Positions 1-8,432 of a DNA stretch of 64,000 nucleotides are shown here, in pieces. Under the pieces are notes generated by a model. It was not told the DNA's origin, did not search any database, and saw nothing but the letters and a program-made list of their open reading frames with translations. This DNA is from Chitinophagaceae bacterium (GTDB lineage: Bacteria > Bacteroidota > Bacteroidia > Chitinophagales > Chitinophagaceae). How positions within the stretch are numbered: position 1 is the stretch's first letter; each line of letters starts with the position of its first letter. Where the stretch lies: contig JAMLGT010000012.1 of NCBI GenBank assembly GCA_023957755.1, forward strand, positions 1-64,000, read 5' to 3'. Position numbers and translations under genes: made by a program.

Positions 1-1445
1 GTGGCTTGTTGGTTGGCGAGGATGTGTTCTTTTAATTGTTTGGTAAGGGCAAATTGCGTTTCTATTTCTGCCACAATGCGTTTTTGCTCAGAAAGTGGGG
101 GAAGGGGGAATACTAAATTCGACAATGAAGTTCCATTAACATTTGGCTGTGCAGCACCGCCAGCAGCATCATAAAGTTGCTTCCAATAAATAGGACACTC
201 CATAAATAACTTAACATATTCTGGATAGATGTGTTTTGATGGAATTGCTCTAATTAAATAGGATGCAAAAAGTGATTGTAACGGGATATTTTTAACTAAG
301 AATGTTTTTCCAATTGTTCCTCCAGTCCGAGCGATTACAATATCATTTTCATTCAGTAAATAGTTTTCTAAATCGCTTTCAGAATAATCACAACCAGGAA
401 CAGTATCCCATTCAACAGAATTGTTTTGTATGTCTGTTATTCTCAACAATCTAACTCCTTCATTATTAGGTTTGGCAGATGCGTTAAAACCATAATGAAT
501 TCTATCACAAATCTCCCCCAACCTGCACCACACCCAATTTTCAGGGATTTCAAATGGAATTTCTTCTTTCTTAATTGTCGGAATCAGGATTTTGTTGATT
601 TTAGGATTTGCAAGATTTTTTTTGTCTTTTATTTTCTCTAATAATTGTTGCCCTGTTTCATAATCTGGTTCATCTTTTAATCCTGCTAATTCTGATTCAG
701 ACAATAATTTGCCCTGCACCGCTTCTTGTAAAATGGCTTGGTTGAGGTTTTCAAGGAGGGTGAGTTGATTGGTAAGCAAGTTTTGAACTTCTTGCGTTTT
801 GTCATACTCAGCCAATGCTTTTTCAATTGCAGAATAAAGTTCTTCATATCCTTTAACCAGTTCACCATTTGAAATTCTAACTGCATCATTTTGAACATTT
901 GGCGGGCAGTCTGGTAAAATCAGTGATTTTAAATTCCCGGCATTTGCTTTAGGTCTAAAATTTCTTTCATTAAGATTCACAATTTGACTCCAGTATGCGA
1001 AACTGTGTAAAAACAAATAGATGTAGTCAGGATTTACTTCTTGCTTTGCTCTTATTCTTATCAAGTAGCCTGCATATATGGAGTGAGCAGGTGGATTGTC
1101 AATTTTAAAACTCTTTCCTGTTGTGCCACCTGTTCGGGCAAGTAATATATCATCTTTTTTAAGCAGATAAGTTTTTTCATCATCACAATTGCAATAGGGA
1201 ACGTTTTCCCAATTCACTTTGCTTTCGTGAATGTCGCTTATTCGCAAAAACTTATTCTTACCCGTTTGCAAGGCAGAAGCATTGTAACCGTATTGAGTGC
1301 CTTCTATTAACTTTTCTAACCGAACAGGATTATTGTATTTCTCAAACAAGTGAATGAGAATTAAAGTATTTCGTATTTGCTTTTTTATTTCCTCTTGGTC
1401 ATTGATAAACGTAAGAGGAACATAGTCGAAATTCAAGTGGCTCAT
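1..1445 (-). CDS. hsdS: Type I restriction-modification specificity subunit HsdS (3' end cut by window)
   Basis: DNA-recognition subunit that sets the target of the HsdR2M2S complex. Reading the complement from an ATG at 1445 gives one open frame to the window edge, about 481 residues. It has target recognition domain 1, a central conserved region (LLENLNQAILQEAVQGKLL), target recognition domain 2 starting near VWCRLGEI, and a second conserved helix beginning PPLSEQKRIV. Both recognition domains carry YG(Y/F)NASA and ARTGGT.GK, so they resemble each other. Its ATG overlaps the hsdM stop (ATGA), which implies translational coupling. Only a short C-terminal tail should be missing to the left. 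The family assignment is secure. Confidence 0.93.
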   Translation of the reverse strand, partial: MSHLNFDYVPLTFINDQEEIKKQIRNTLILIHLFEKYNNPVRLEKLIEGTQYGYNASALQTGKNKFLRISDIHESKVNWENVPYCNCDDEKTYLLKKDDILLARTGGTTGKSFKIDNPPAHSIYAGYLIRIRAKQEVNPDYIYLFLHSFAYWSQIVNLNERNFRPKANAGNLKSLILPDCPPNVQNDAVRISNGELVKGYEELYSAIEKALAEYDKTQEVQNLLTNQLTLLENLNQAILQEAVQGKLLSESELAGLKDEPDYETGQQLLEKIKDKKNLANPKINKILIPTIKKEEIPFEIPENWVWCRLGEICDRIHYGFNASAKPNNEGVRLLRITDIQNNSVEWDTVPGCDYSESDLENYLLNENDIVIARTGGTIGKTFLVKNIPLQSLFASYLIRAIPSKHIYPEYVKLFMECPIYWKQLYDAAGGAAQPNVNGTSLSNLVFPLPPLSEQKRIVAEIETQFALTKQLKEHILANQQA

Positions 1446-2857
1446 TGTTCCAATTCGGTTATCAGTTCTGTAATTCGGTTTTGATTTTTCTTTATCGTTT
1501 CAATTATTTCTTTACGGTCATAGCTTACTTCTTCGACAACCTTGTTTGGGTTTTTCACATCCAAATCGTAACCTCTTTCAGCAATGGTGTCAATTGAAAC
1601 CTTATAGGCAAATTCGTGTTCGGTTCTATTGTTCCACCATTTTTTTATTTCATCAAATTCAGAAATCTGAATAGGTTTTGTTTTGCTGTATGCTTTGTAG
1701 CCATCGGGCAACGTATGTTCGTAATACCAAACCTCTTTGGTCTGCTTGCCTTTTTCAAAGAAAATCAGATTTGTGTTTACGGTGGCATACGGAGCAAATA
1801 CACTTTGGGGCAATCGCACAATGGTATGCACGTTGCAATCTTCCAACAGTTTTTGCCTTACCCGTTGTTTTACGCCATCGCCTGTTAAACTTCCATCGGG
1901 CAATACAATGCCTGCCCGTCCGCCATCTTTCAGCAATTGGATAAACAAAATCAAAAACAGGTCGGCACTTTCTTTGGTGCGGTAATTCAACGGGAAATTG
2001 GTTTCCATACCATCGCCCACCACACCACCAAATGGCGGGTTGGCTACAATAATGTCCACACGGTCTTTTTGCTTGATAGAATTGTATTCACGGCTCAAAG
2101 AATCGCCATTTTCAATTTGCGGCACTTCAATGTCGTGGGTAATCAGGTTTACCACACTCAGCATAAAAGGCAGGGGTTTCAGTTCGCTGCCTGTTACGGT
2201 TTCCTGTAAGGTTTTTCGGTCGTCAATATTTTTCACCTGTTTTTTCAGGTGTTCAATGGCACAAACCAAAAAGCCCGCAGTTCCGCAAGCCGGATCGGTA
2301 ATTTTTTCGCCCAATTGAGGGTTTACCATATCCACAATAAACTGGGTTACGGCTCTTGGGGTGTAAAACTCGCCGGTGTCTTTCTTAGCAGCCAATCCTT
2401 GCAAAATCTCCTCATAAATCACATTAAAAACGTGATGCTCTTTGCTGCTGTTAAAATCAATTTCGTTGAGTTTATTGATGGCTTGGCGGAAAGTAGTTCC
2501 GCTTTTCATATAGTTGTTGGTTCCGTCAAAAATCTGCCGGATGGTAATGCCCAAACGGTCATCAGCCGCAACGGTCAGGTTTTTAAGCGTTGGGAAAAGT
2601 TTGTTGTTCACAAAATTGATAAGTTCATCACCCGTGATGCCTTCGTCATCTTCTGCCCAGTTTCTCCACTGCAATTCCGCAGGAATGTCTGATTTGTATT
2701 TAGGGTTCAGGATTTCTTTTTCCTTGTCTTTGTCATCAAAGAGTTTCAGAAATATCATCCAGCCCAATTGTTCTATGCGTTGCGCATCACCGCTCAAGCC
2801 CGGGTCTTTGCGGAAGATATCTCTGATGGATTTTATGATGCCTGCTATGTTGGTCAT
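1442..2857 (-). CDS. hsdM: Type I restriction-modification methyltransferase subunit HsdM
   Basis: N6-adenine DNA methyltransferase subunit that protects the host sites chosen by HsdS. The protein has 471 residues, usual for this family. The HsdM N-terminal helical domain covers roughly residues 5-150. The SAM-binding motif I DPACGTAGF lies at 188-196 and the catalytic motif IV NPPF at 273-276. No residue of these motifs is missing, so it should be active. It is followed directly by hsdS with a 4-base overlap. Unusually, hsdM is separated from the upstream genes of the operon by a palindrome array of about 500 bp. Confidence 0.96.
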   Translation of the reverse strand: MTNIAGIIKSIRDIFRKDPGLSGDAQRIEQLGWMIFLKLFDDKDKEKEILNPKYKSDIPAELQWRNWAEDDEGITGDELINFVNNKLFPTLKNLTVAADDRLGITIRQIFDGTNNYMKSGTTFRQAINKLNEIDFNSSKEHHVFNVIYEEILQGLAAKKDTGEFYTPRAVTQFIVDMVNPQLGEKITDPACGTAGFLVCAIEHLKKQVKNIDDRKTLQETVTGSELKPLPFMLSVVNLITHDIEVPQIENGDSLSREYNSIKQKDRVDIIVANPPFGGVVGDGMETNFPLNYRTKESADLFLILFIQLLKDGGRAGIVLPDGSLTGDGVKQRVRQKLLEDCNVHTIVRLPQSVFAPYATVNTNLIFFEKGKQTKEVWYYEHTLPDGYKAYSKTKPIQISEFDEIKKWWNNRTEHEFAYKVSIDTIAERGYDLDVKNPNKVVEEVSYDRKEIIETIKKNQNRITELITELEQ

Positions 2858-2935
2858 TTTGTTTGTATTAATCTTGTTAGATGTTGAATAATCCCGATGG
2901 GATTAAATATTTATAGAAAATTGATGTTGGGGTGT

Positions 2936-3396
2936 GATTCGACCCATTCTGGGTCGTGTATTGACCCAATAAAATGGTTCTATAAAGATTTGACCCTTTC
3001 AGGGTCTTTTTATCATTTGGTGAAATCATTCTATAAAGATTTGACCCATTCTGGGTCGTGTATTGACCCAATAAAATGGTTCTATATAGATTTGACCCTT
3101 TATGGGGCTTTTTATCTTTTGGTGAAACCATTTTATATAGATTTGACCCTTTCTGGAGCGTGTATTGACCCAATAAAATGGTTCTATAAAGATTAGACCC
3201 TTTCAGGGTCTTTTTATCTTTTGGTGAAACCATTCTATAAAGATTTAACCCTTTCTGGAGCGTGTATTGACCCAATAAAATGGTTCTATATAGATTAGAC
3301 CCATTCTGGGTCTTTTTATCTTTTGGTGAAACCATTCTATAAAGATTTGACCCCTTCGGGGTCGCGTATTGCCCCAATAAAATGGTTTTAAATATT
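2936..3396. repeat. Palindrome array, 51-bp units alternating as A/B (102-bp period), REP/BIME-like
   Basis: Nine consecutive 51-bp units sit between hsdM and the transposase-like gene. A-type units carry the hairpin GACCCATTCTGGGTC, or variants with TTTCTGGAGC, followed by GTGTATTGACCCAATAAAA. B-type units carry GACCCTTTCAGGGTC followed by TTTTTATC.TTTGGTGAAA. The A hairpins begin at 2941, 3043, 3145, 3247 and 3349, exactly 102 bp apart, and the first B hairpin begins at 2992. TGGTT in A pairs with AACCA in B, so each A-B pair can fold into a nested stem. The layout resembles the REP doublets that accompany Y1 transposases, and such a gene ends just beside it. That link is inferred. Confidence 0.9.
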
Positions 3397-3408
3397 TTGG
3401 TGATCTGA

Positions 3409-3870
3409 TTAATCTGGCCATTCAAACAAATATTCATCTTTGTGTTCTATTTGAAATTTGATTAAAAACTCCTTGTATTCGTCTTTAAAGGTTTGCTTTT
3501 TGTGATGCTCTTTTTGGTTATTGATATATGCTATCACATTATCCAATGCTGAGTGGCTATATGAAAAAGCACCATATCCTTCTTGCCATTGAAATCTGAA
3601 TTTTGAAAACTTCTTTTCATTGATAAATTCATTTGAAGACTTTTTGATTTCACGAATCAAGTCCGAAAGGCTGCAACTTGGTTTCATTCCTATTAAAAAA
3701 TGAATATGATCAGGCATTCCATTAATAGCAAGCAGTTTCTGTTCTTTGTTTCTGACTATCCCTGAAATGTATTTATAGAGTTCTTCTTCCCAAGAAGAAT
3801 GAATCAAACTTTCTCTGCCTTTAACGGCAAATACTACCTGAATATAAATCTGTGAAAATGTTCCTGCCAT
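3409..3870 (-). CDS. IS200/IS605-like Y1 (HUH) transposase, possibly REP-associated
   Basis: Single-strand DNA nuclease of the Transposase_17 (Y1_Tnp) fold, 153 residues, the usual length. The metal-binding HUH motif is H55-I-H57 within MPDHIHFLI. The catalytic tyrosine is Y115 in AYINNQKEHH. The ending DEYLFEW is typical of Bacteroidota members of this group. No IS200-type tnpB partner and no clear IS ends are visible. Its ATG overlaps the hsdR stop codon by one base (TAATG), so it appears to be translated as part of the restriction operon. Its 3' end abuts the palindrome array, which suggests a domesticated REP-associated transposase rather than a free insertion sequence. The distinction between these is inferred. 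Confidence 0.88.
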   Translation of the reverse strand: MAGTFSQIYIQVVFAVKGRESLIHSSWEEELYKYISGIVRNKEQKLLAINGMPDHIHFLIGMKPSCSLSDLIREIKKSSNEFINEKKFSKFRFQWQEGYGAFSYSHSALDNVIAYINNQKEHHKKQTFKDEYKEFLIKFQIEHKDEYLFEWPD

Positions 3871-6263
3871 TATGCCACTATATACAATTCGTTTTCTAAT
3901 TCTTTGATGGCTTTTTCATATTCCTCACGACTTCCAAATGCTTTGATGATTTCGGTTACCGAACCAAATTCGCTGATGGGTGGGATCGTCAGAATTTGCA
4001 TATCCTCCATATTTTCAATGCCCTGGTCTGCGTATTTGTCTAACAACGCTTCTAACACTCTCCGGGTATGCTTGCCATATTTGGCAAAGTAGTTGCGTTT
4101 CTTCACATTATTGGCTCTTTCTTTTCGGGTTAATGGCGGTTGGTCATACGCCACGTGGCAGACTAAATCAAACAAATCCACTTCTTTATTTACGGCTTCA
4201 TATAAAGCTTCCACCATTACACCCTGTTCCTTCAATTCGGCAATGATGGCTTTTTTTCGGTCTGATTTCTTCCACTTGTTTAAAAAGTCATCTAATGATT
4301 CGAACTGTTCTTTTATGATTTCTTTGGTGTGCTCTTTCAAACTTGTTGTGATGGGTTTTCCATGTTGGTCAAAATACACTTCACGGCTAATCAGAACAGT
4401 AACATCCACGCCGTTCACATAAACTTTATGCTTTGATTCATTTGCAGTTAACCGTGGAAATTCCGGTTGAGGATAACGGATACCAGGTGGAGTTATTTCA
4501 ATTTCTTCTCCTGTTTCAATGTCGATAATTGGTTCGGTGCTTTCTTCTTCTTCGTCCACAATGCCGCCTAAGTCAGTTTCTTCGGCCACTGGTTTTATCC
4601 TGATTGGGTCACCATCAAATTGTGGGTCGGCAAATAGGTCCGTTGCATTTCTGAAATCCAAAATGGTAAAATACAGTTTACCGTATTCTTCATTGATTCG
4701 CGTGCCTCTACCAATAATCTGCTTAAACTTGGTCATTGAATTAATGTTGCTGTCTAACACAATTACTTTGCAGGTTTGCGCATCCACACCTGTGGTCATT
4801 AATTCGGAAGTGGTGGCAATGACAGGATATTTTTCTTCGGGATTGATGAAGTTGTCTAACTCTCTTTTGCCTTCGTCATTGTCGCCAGTAATCTGCATGA
4901 TGTATTTGTAGTTCTCAGCAACTAAATCGGGATTGTGTTTAGCTAATGCGGTTCTCATTCTTTCTGCGTGGTCAATGTCCACACAAAACACAATGGTTTT
5001 GGCAAATCGGTCGTAACCTTTTAAAAACTCGGTTACTTTTTTGGCAACTAAATCGGTTCGTTCCTCAATCACTAAGTTTTTATCAAAATCTCTGCGGTTG
5101 TAGATGCGGTCTTCCACTTCGTTACCGTCTTTGTCGGTTTTACCTTGTTCGGGTCGCCAACCTTCTACATCTACATTCAGAGCAACTCTCACCACACGAT
5201 AGGGAGCAAGGAAACCATCATTAATTCCTTGTCGCAAAGAGTAAGTGTAAACAGGGTCGCCAAAATATTCGGTGTTGCTGGCTTCGCTGGTTTCCTTTGG
5301 TGTGGCTTTCAAACCGATATGCGTTGCATTTTGGAAATAGGTTAAAATCTCTCTCCAACTGCTGTCATCTTTTGCACTTCCACGGTGGCACTCGTCAATA
5401 ACAATCAGGTCGAAGAAATCTTGTGAAAATTGTTTGTAAACATTGGCTGCTTCGTCTGTTCCTGAAAGTCCTTGATACAATGCCAGGTAAATTTCAAAAC
5501 TCTTGTCAATTTGTCTGTGTTTCACCACAGTCATTTTATCCTTAAAGTGTTTGAAGTCGCCTCTGCGAGTTTGGTCAATTAAAGCGTTTCTGTCGGCTAA
5601 AAACAGAATGCGTTTTTTGGTTCCGCTTTTCCAAAGTCGGTGAATGATTTGAAAAGCCGTATAGGTTTTTCCTGTTCCTGTTGCCATCACAAGCAGAATT
5701 CTATTCTGTCCATTGGCAATGGCTTCAACCGTTCTGTTTACAGCTATTTGTTGATAGTATCTCGGTTTGCGGTTTGTTCCGTCAAAATAATAGTCTTGCG
5801 AAACGATTTTTTCGGCTTCGGGAGTTTCAATGCCTTTATACTTTTTGTATTTCTCCCAAAGTTGTTCTGGACTAGGAAACTCATCTAACCTTATTTCTGT
5901 TTCAATGTTTTCGTCTGTTGCTGTGCGGTCGTGAAATAAAAAACCGTCACCGTTGCTGCTGAAAACACAAGGAATATCTAAGATTCTTGCGTAGTCAAGC
6001 CCTTGCTGAATTCCTGCCCTTACTGATTGGTTGTTGTCTTTGGCTTCAATAATGGCAATTGGAATATTCGGCTTGTAATACAGAATATAGTCGGCTCGTT
6101 TTCTTGTTCCTCTTGCTGTGATTTTTCCTCTTACGTAAATTTTACCATCAGTAAAAGAAACTTCCTCCAATATTTGTAATTGCTTGTCCCAACCAGCCTT
6201 TTCCAAAGCCGGCGTGATAAACTTTGTGCAAATATCCCTTTCCGAAAGTGATTTCTTATACAT
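3870..6263 (-). CDS. hsdR: Type I restriction enzyme endonuclease/translocase subunit HsdR (EcoEI-like)
   Basis: ATP-driven translocase and nuclease subunit. From the ATG at 6263 the protein has 797 residues; an in-frame ATG 12 codons upstream is less likely because homologs start near MYKKSLSERD. The N-terminal nuclease fold shows D58, E73-x-K75 and a QxxxY-type Q..LDY near 87-91. The helicase motor has Walker A ATGTGKT ending near residue 200, a DECH box at 290-293, and the C-terminal motif IIGRGTRI. The C-terminal part resembles the EcoEI_R_C domain. All catalytic motifs are present. It is the first gene of the operon and is followed by the transposase-like gene with a one-base stop/start overlap. 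Confidence 0.95.
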   Translation of the reverse strand: MYKKSLSERDICTKFITPALEKAGWDKQLQILEEVSFTDGKIYVRGKITARGTRKRADYILYYKPNIPIAIIEAKDNNQSVRAGIQQGLDYARILDIPCVFSSNGDGFLFHDRTATDENIETEIRLDEFPSPEQLWEKYKKYKGIETPEAEKIVSQDYYFDGTNRKPRYYQQIAVNRTVEAIANGQNRILLVMATGTGKTYTAFQIIHRLWKSGTKKRILFLADRNALIDQTRRGDFKHFKDKMTVVKHRQIDKSFEIYLALYQGLSGTDEAANVYKQFSQDFFDLIVIDECHRGSAKDDSSWREILTYFQNATHIGLKATPKETSEASNTEYFGDPVYTYSLRQGINDGFLAPYRVVRVALNVDVEGWRPEQGKTDKDGNEVEDRIYNRRDFDKNLVIEERTDLVAKKVTEFLKGYDRFAKTIVFCVDIDHAERMRTALAKHNPDLVAENYKYIMQITGDNDEGKRELDNFINPEEKYPVIATTSELMTTGVDAQTCKVIVLDSNINSMTKFKQIIGRGTRINEEYGKLYFTILDFRNATDLFADPQFDGDPIRIKPVAEETDLGGIVDEEEESTEPIIDIETGEEIEITPPGIRYPQPEFPRLTANESKHKVYVNGVDVTVLISREVYFDQHGKPITTSLKEHTKEIIKEQFESLDDFLNKWKKSDRKKAIIAELKEQGVMVEALYEAVNKEVDLFDLVCHVAYDQPPLTRKERANNVKKRNYFAKYGKHTRRVLEALLDKYADQGIENMEDMQILTIPPISEFGSVTEIIKAFGSREEYEKAIKELENELYIVA

Positions 6264-6410
6264 TATGTATCCGCAATAATATATTTCAGCAAAATACAAA
6301 TTATTGGTTGTGAAGTAATGGAAATCTGCCTAACTGTCTTACCAAAGGGGGGCCCTAACCCGGAGTTTGTGCTCGAATCTTAAATTTAGAGCAAGCAGCA
6401 AGGATACAGA
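6264..6410. other. Spacer between restriction operon and permease gene
   Basis: This 147-bp stretch carries the upstream region of hsdR and the downstream end of the permease gene. A G/C-rich patch (GGGGGGCCC, about 6346-6354) stands out in A/T-rich surroundings. No tRNA or clear attachment site is recognisable, so the boundary of the restriction island cannot be fixed from sequence alone. Confidence 0.4.
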
Positions 6411-8123
6411 TCATCCCTTTACCCCCTGTGTATCGTTAAGTTTACTATGTCGCCTGCTGTAGAGGAAGTAGATGAGCAATCCGACAGACATCCATACGAA
6501 AAACCATTTCCAGCTAACTGCGGGAATTTCAATTAATAAGTAGGCGCAACTCAGTACACCCATTACCGGTATGAATGAGAATTGTCTGATAAATGAAAGG
6601 ATAGCCATTACTATTGCGAGCAGGATATAAACAAGAAATAATATCTCCTGATAACCTTCGCTTGAGATATTTTCCACAGCCTCAATTATCCGGCCTCTCA
6701 TTAGGTAGATGAAGAGTGCAGCTAGCAGTGGAATGATGTACTTGCCGTTGATGTAGGGCAGGGAGAAACGGCCCGGTTTCTTTTCCAGTCGTGGAAGCAT
6801 CAGTACACCGCCTGATACCAGCACGAAGGCAAATAAAGTGCCGATGGAAGTGAGGTCAGTTACCAGGTCGCTCTCGATAAAAAGTGCGCCTAATCCTACA
6901 ATCACACCGGTAACGATTGTCGCAAATGAGGGTGTCTGGAACCGGGGATGTACTTTCTGAAATCTCTTGGGAAGCAATCCGTCGCGACTCATGCTCATCC
7001 AGATTCTTGGCTGGCCTATCTGGAACACCAGCAATACAGACGTTGTGGCTACTACGGCACTTACGGATACAATTTTTTCAATCCACGGAGCACGTTCCTG
7101 AAATACAAAGGCAAGCGGATCGTTTACATTTTTGAAACTTGAATAGCTCTCTATGCCCGTCAGAATCAGCGCTATTAAAATATACAGGCCGGTACAAATT
7201 AGCAGCGAATAGATCATCCCGCGAGGCATATCCCGTTGTGGGTTTTTACATTCTTCCGCTGTGGTAGAGATAGCGTCGAAGCCGATGTAGGCATAGAATA
7301 CTGCGGATACGCCTTTTAGTACGCCTTCAAACCCGTTTGGCAGGAATGGCCTCCAGTTATTGGTGTCCACAAAGAAAGCGCCTGCCACAATTACGAAGAT
7401 GATTACCGAAATTTTGAATATCACCATGAAGTTGGCCGACTTCTTACTTTCTTTGATGCCGATGTAGGCTAACCAGGTTACCAATACTACGATTATAAAA
7501 GCCGGAAGATTGAAAAATACTTTTGTGCCTCCGATAACCGGAGCTTGATTGTAGGCATCTATTGCAAATGAATAATTCTTTATCTGATCTGCCGTGAGTG
7601 CTGCCTGATTGGCCATAGCAGCAGTGCTCTCTTTGAATGCGTTGGTGGCTGTCTGAGGATCTATCAATAGCCAGTCGGGCAAATGGATATTGAAGATGTG
7701 GACCAGCAGGTTGTTAAAATATCCGCTCCATGAGATGGCTACTACAATGTTGCCGATTGCGTATTCTAATATCAAAGCCCATCCAATTACCCATGCTATA
7801 AGTTCGCCAAATGTGACATAGGAATAGGTGTAGGCGCTGCCTGATACAGGTACGCGGCTGGCAAACTCCGCATAGCATAGTGCAGAGAAACCGCAGGTGA
7901 CAGCCGTGATGATAAACAGAAATGAAATACCCGGCCCACCGTTATAGGCCGCACTTCCGATAGTAGAAAAGATGCCGGCTCCCACCACTGCGGCAATTCC
8001 AAGAAAGGTAAGGTCTTTGACACCTAATACTTTTCTTAAATTATGAGATGAGTCTTTTTCCCGTGCCTCGTAATCTCTCAATATGGAATCGATACTTTTT
8101 TTTCTGAAAAGAGAATTGGCCAT
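6411..8123 (-). CDS. APC-family amino acid permease (cationic amino acid transporter type)
   Basis: Inner-membrane amino-acid transporter of 570 residues. The N-terminal motif GVKDLTFLGIAAVVGAGIFSTIG is the first-helix signature of APC transporters, with the flexible GAG that binds the substrate carboxylate. At least 12 hydrophobic segments follow. GFDAISTTAEECKNPQRDMPRG, between helices 6 and 7, is typical of the cationic amino acid transporter (CAT/YfnA) group. The extracytoplasmic loop near residues 155-195 is longer than in YfnA. The substrate cannot be stated from sequence; arginine/lysine or broad specificity is the family norm. It appears monocistronic. Confidence 0.9.
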   Translation of the reverse strand: MANSLFRKKSIDSILRDYEAREKDSSHNLRKVLGVKDLTFLGIAAVVGAGIFSTIGSAAYNGGPGISFLFIITAVTCGFSALCYAEFASRVPVSGSAYTYSYVTFGELIAWVIGWALILEYAIGNIVVAISWSGYFNNLLVHIFNIHLPDWLLIDPQTATNAFKESTAAMANQAALTADQIKNYSFAIDAYNQAPVIGGTKVFFNLPAFIIVVLVTWLAYIGIKESKKSANFMVIFKISVIIFVIVAGAFFVDTNNWRPFLPNGFEGVLKGVSAVFYAYIGFDAISTTAEECKNPQRDMPRGMIYSLLICTGLYILIALILTGIESYSSFKNVNDPLAFVFQERAPWIEKIVSVSAVVATTSVLLVFQIGQPRIWMSMSRDGLLPKRFQKVHPRFQTPSFATIVTGVIVGLGALFIESDLVTDLTSIGTLFAFVLVSGGVLMLPRLEKKPGRFSLPYINGKYIIPLLAALFIYLMRGRIIEAVENISSEGYQEILFLVYILLAIVMAILSFIRQFSFIPVMGVLSCAYLLIEIPAVSWKWFFVWMSVGLLIYFLYSRRHSKLNDTQGVKG

Positions 8124-8221
8124 AGTAGTTAATTCAGTTTTATTGAATCTGTCCCCGGTAGGAGGATTGAAAGATAAACATGCTTTCAGAATAATTACAC
8201 AATTCTATAAAAAATATTATT

Positions 8222-8356
8222 ATTGGCCGGCTAAGTGAGGCTAAAGCCCAAAGGGCTTAGTTTTTAAATTTATTAGCCTCCCCTTAGTATGGGGCCATGA
8301 AAGTATTACTGAACAAGGGTTTCAGATTCATTTTGGAAAACCTAACCGGACAACAA
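8222..8356. repeat. Dispersed palindromic element, copy 1 (MITE/REP-like)
   Basis: Non-coding element of about 131 bp lying between the permease gene and lpxB. Its left end ATTGGCCGGCTAAG and right end CCTAACCGGACAA form imperfect terminal inverted repeats. Inside are the palindrome CTAAAGCCCAAAGGGCTTAG and the short conserved block CATGAAAG. The same layout recurs at about 10.5, 50.4 and 55.4-56.1 kb. The rest of this 309-bp gap shows no gene. Confidence 0.75.
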
Positions 8357-8432
8357 CAAAAAATAATTTAATGGATATCTTCTTTTGTTATTTCCGGGCA
8401 TTTAAAGCCATTTCCTGCAATTGTCTCTCCGG

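Noticed and set aside
2877-3437. Open frame of 186 codons on the minus strand with 34-residue repeats
   Set aside because: It is created by the 51-bp palindrome period, which is a multiple of three. The plus strand is open too. It overlaps the transposase gene and has no start context.
6300-6410. Possible tRNA 3' end or attachment site at the restriction operon border
   Set aside because: CTCGAATC resembles a T-loop, but no cloverleaf can be built around it and no direct repeat was found at the other side of the operon, which runs off the window.
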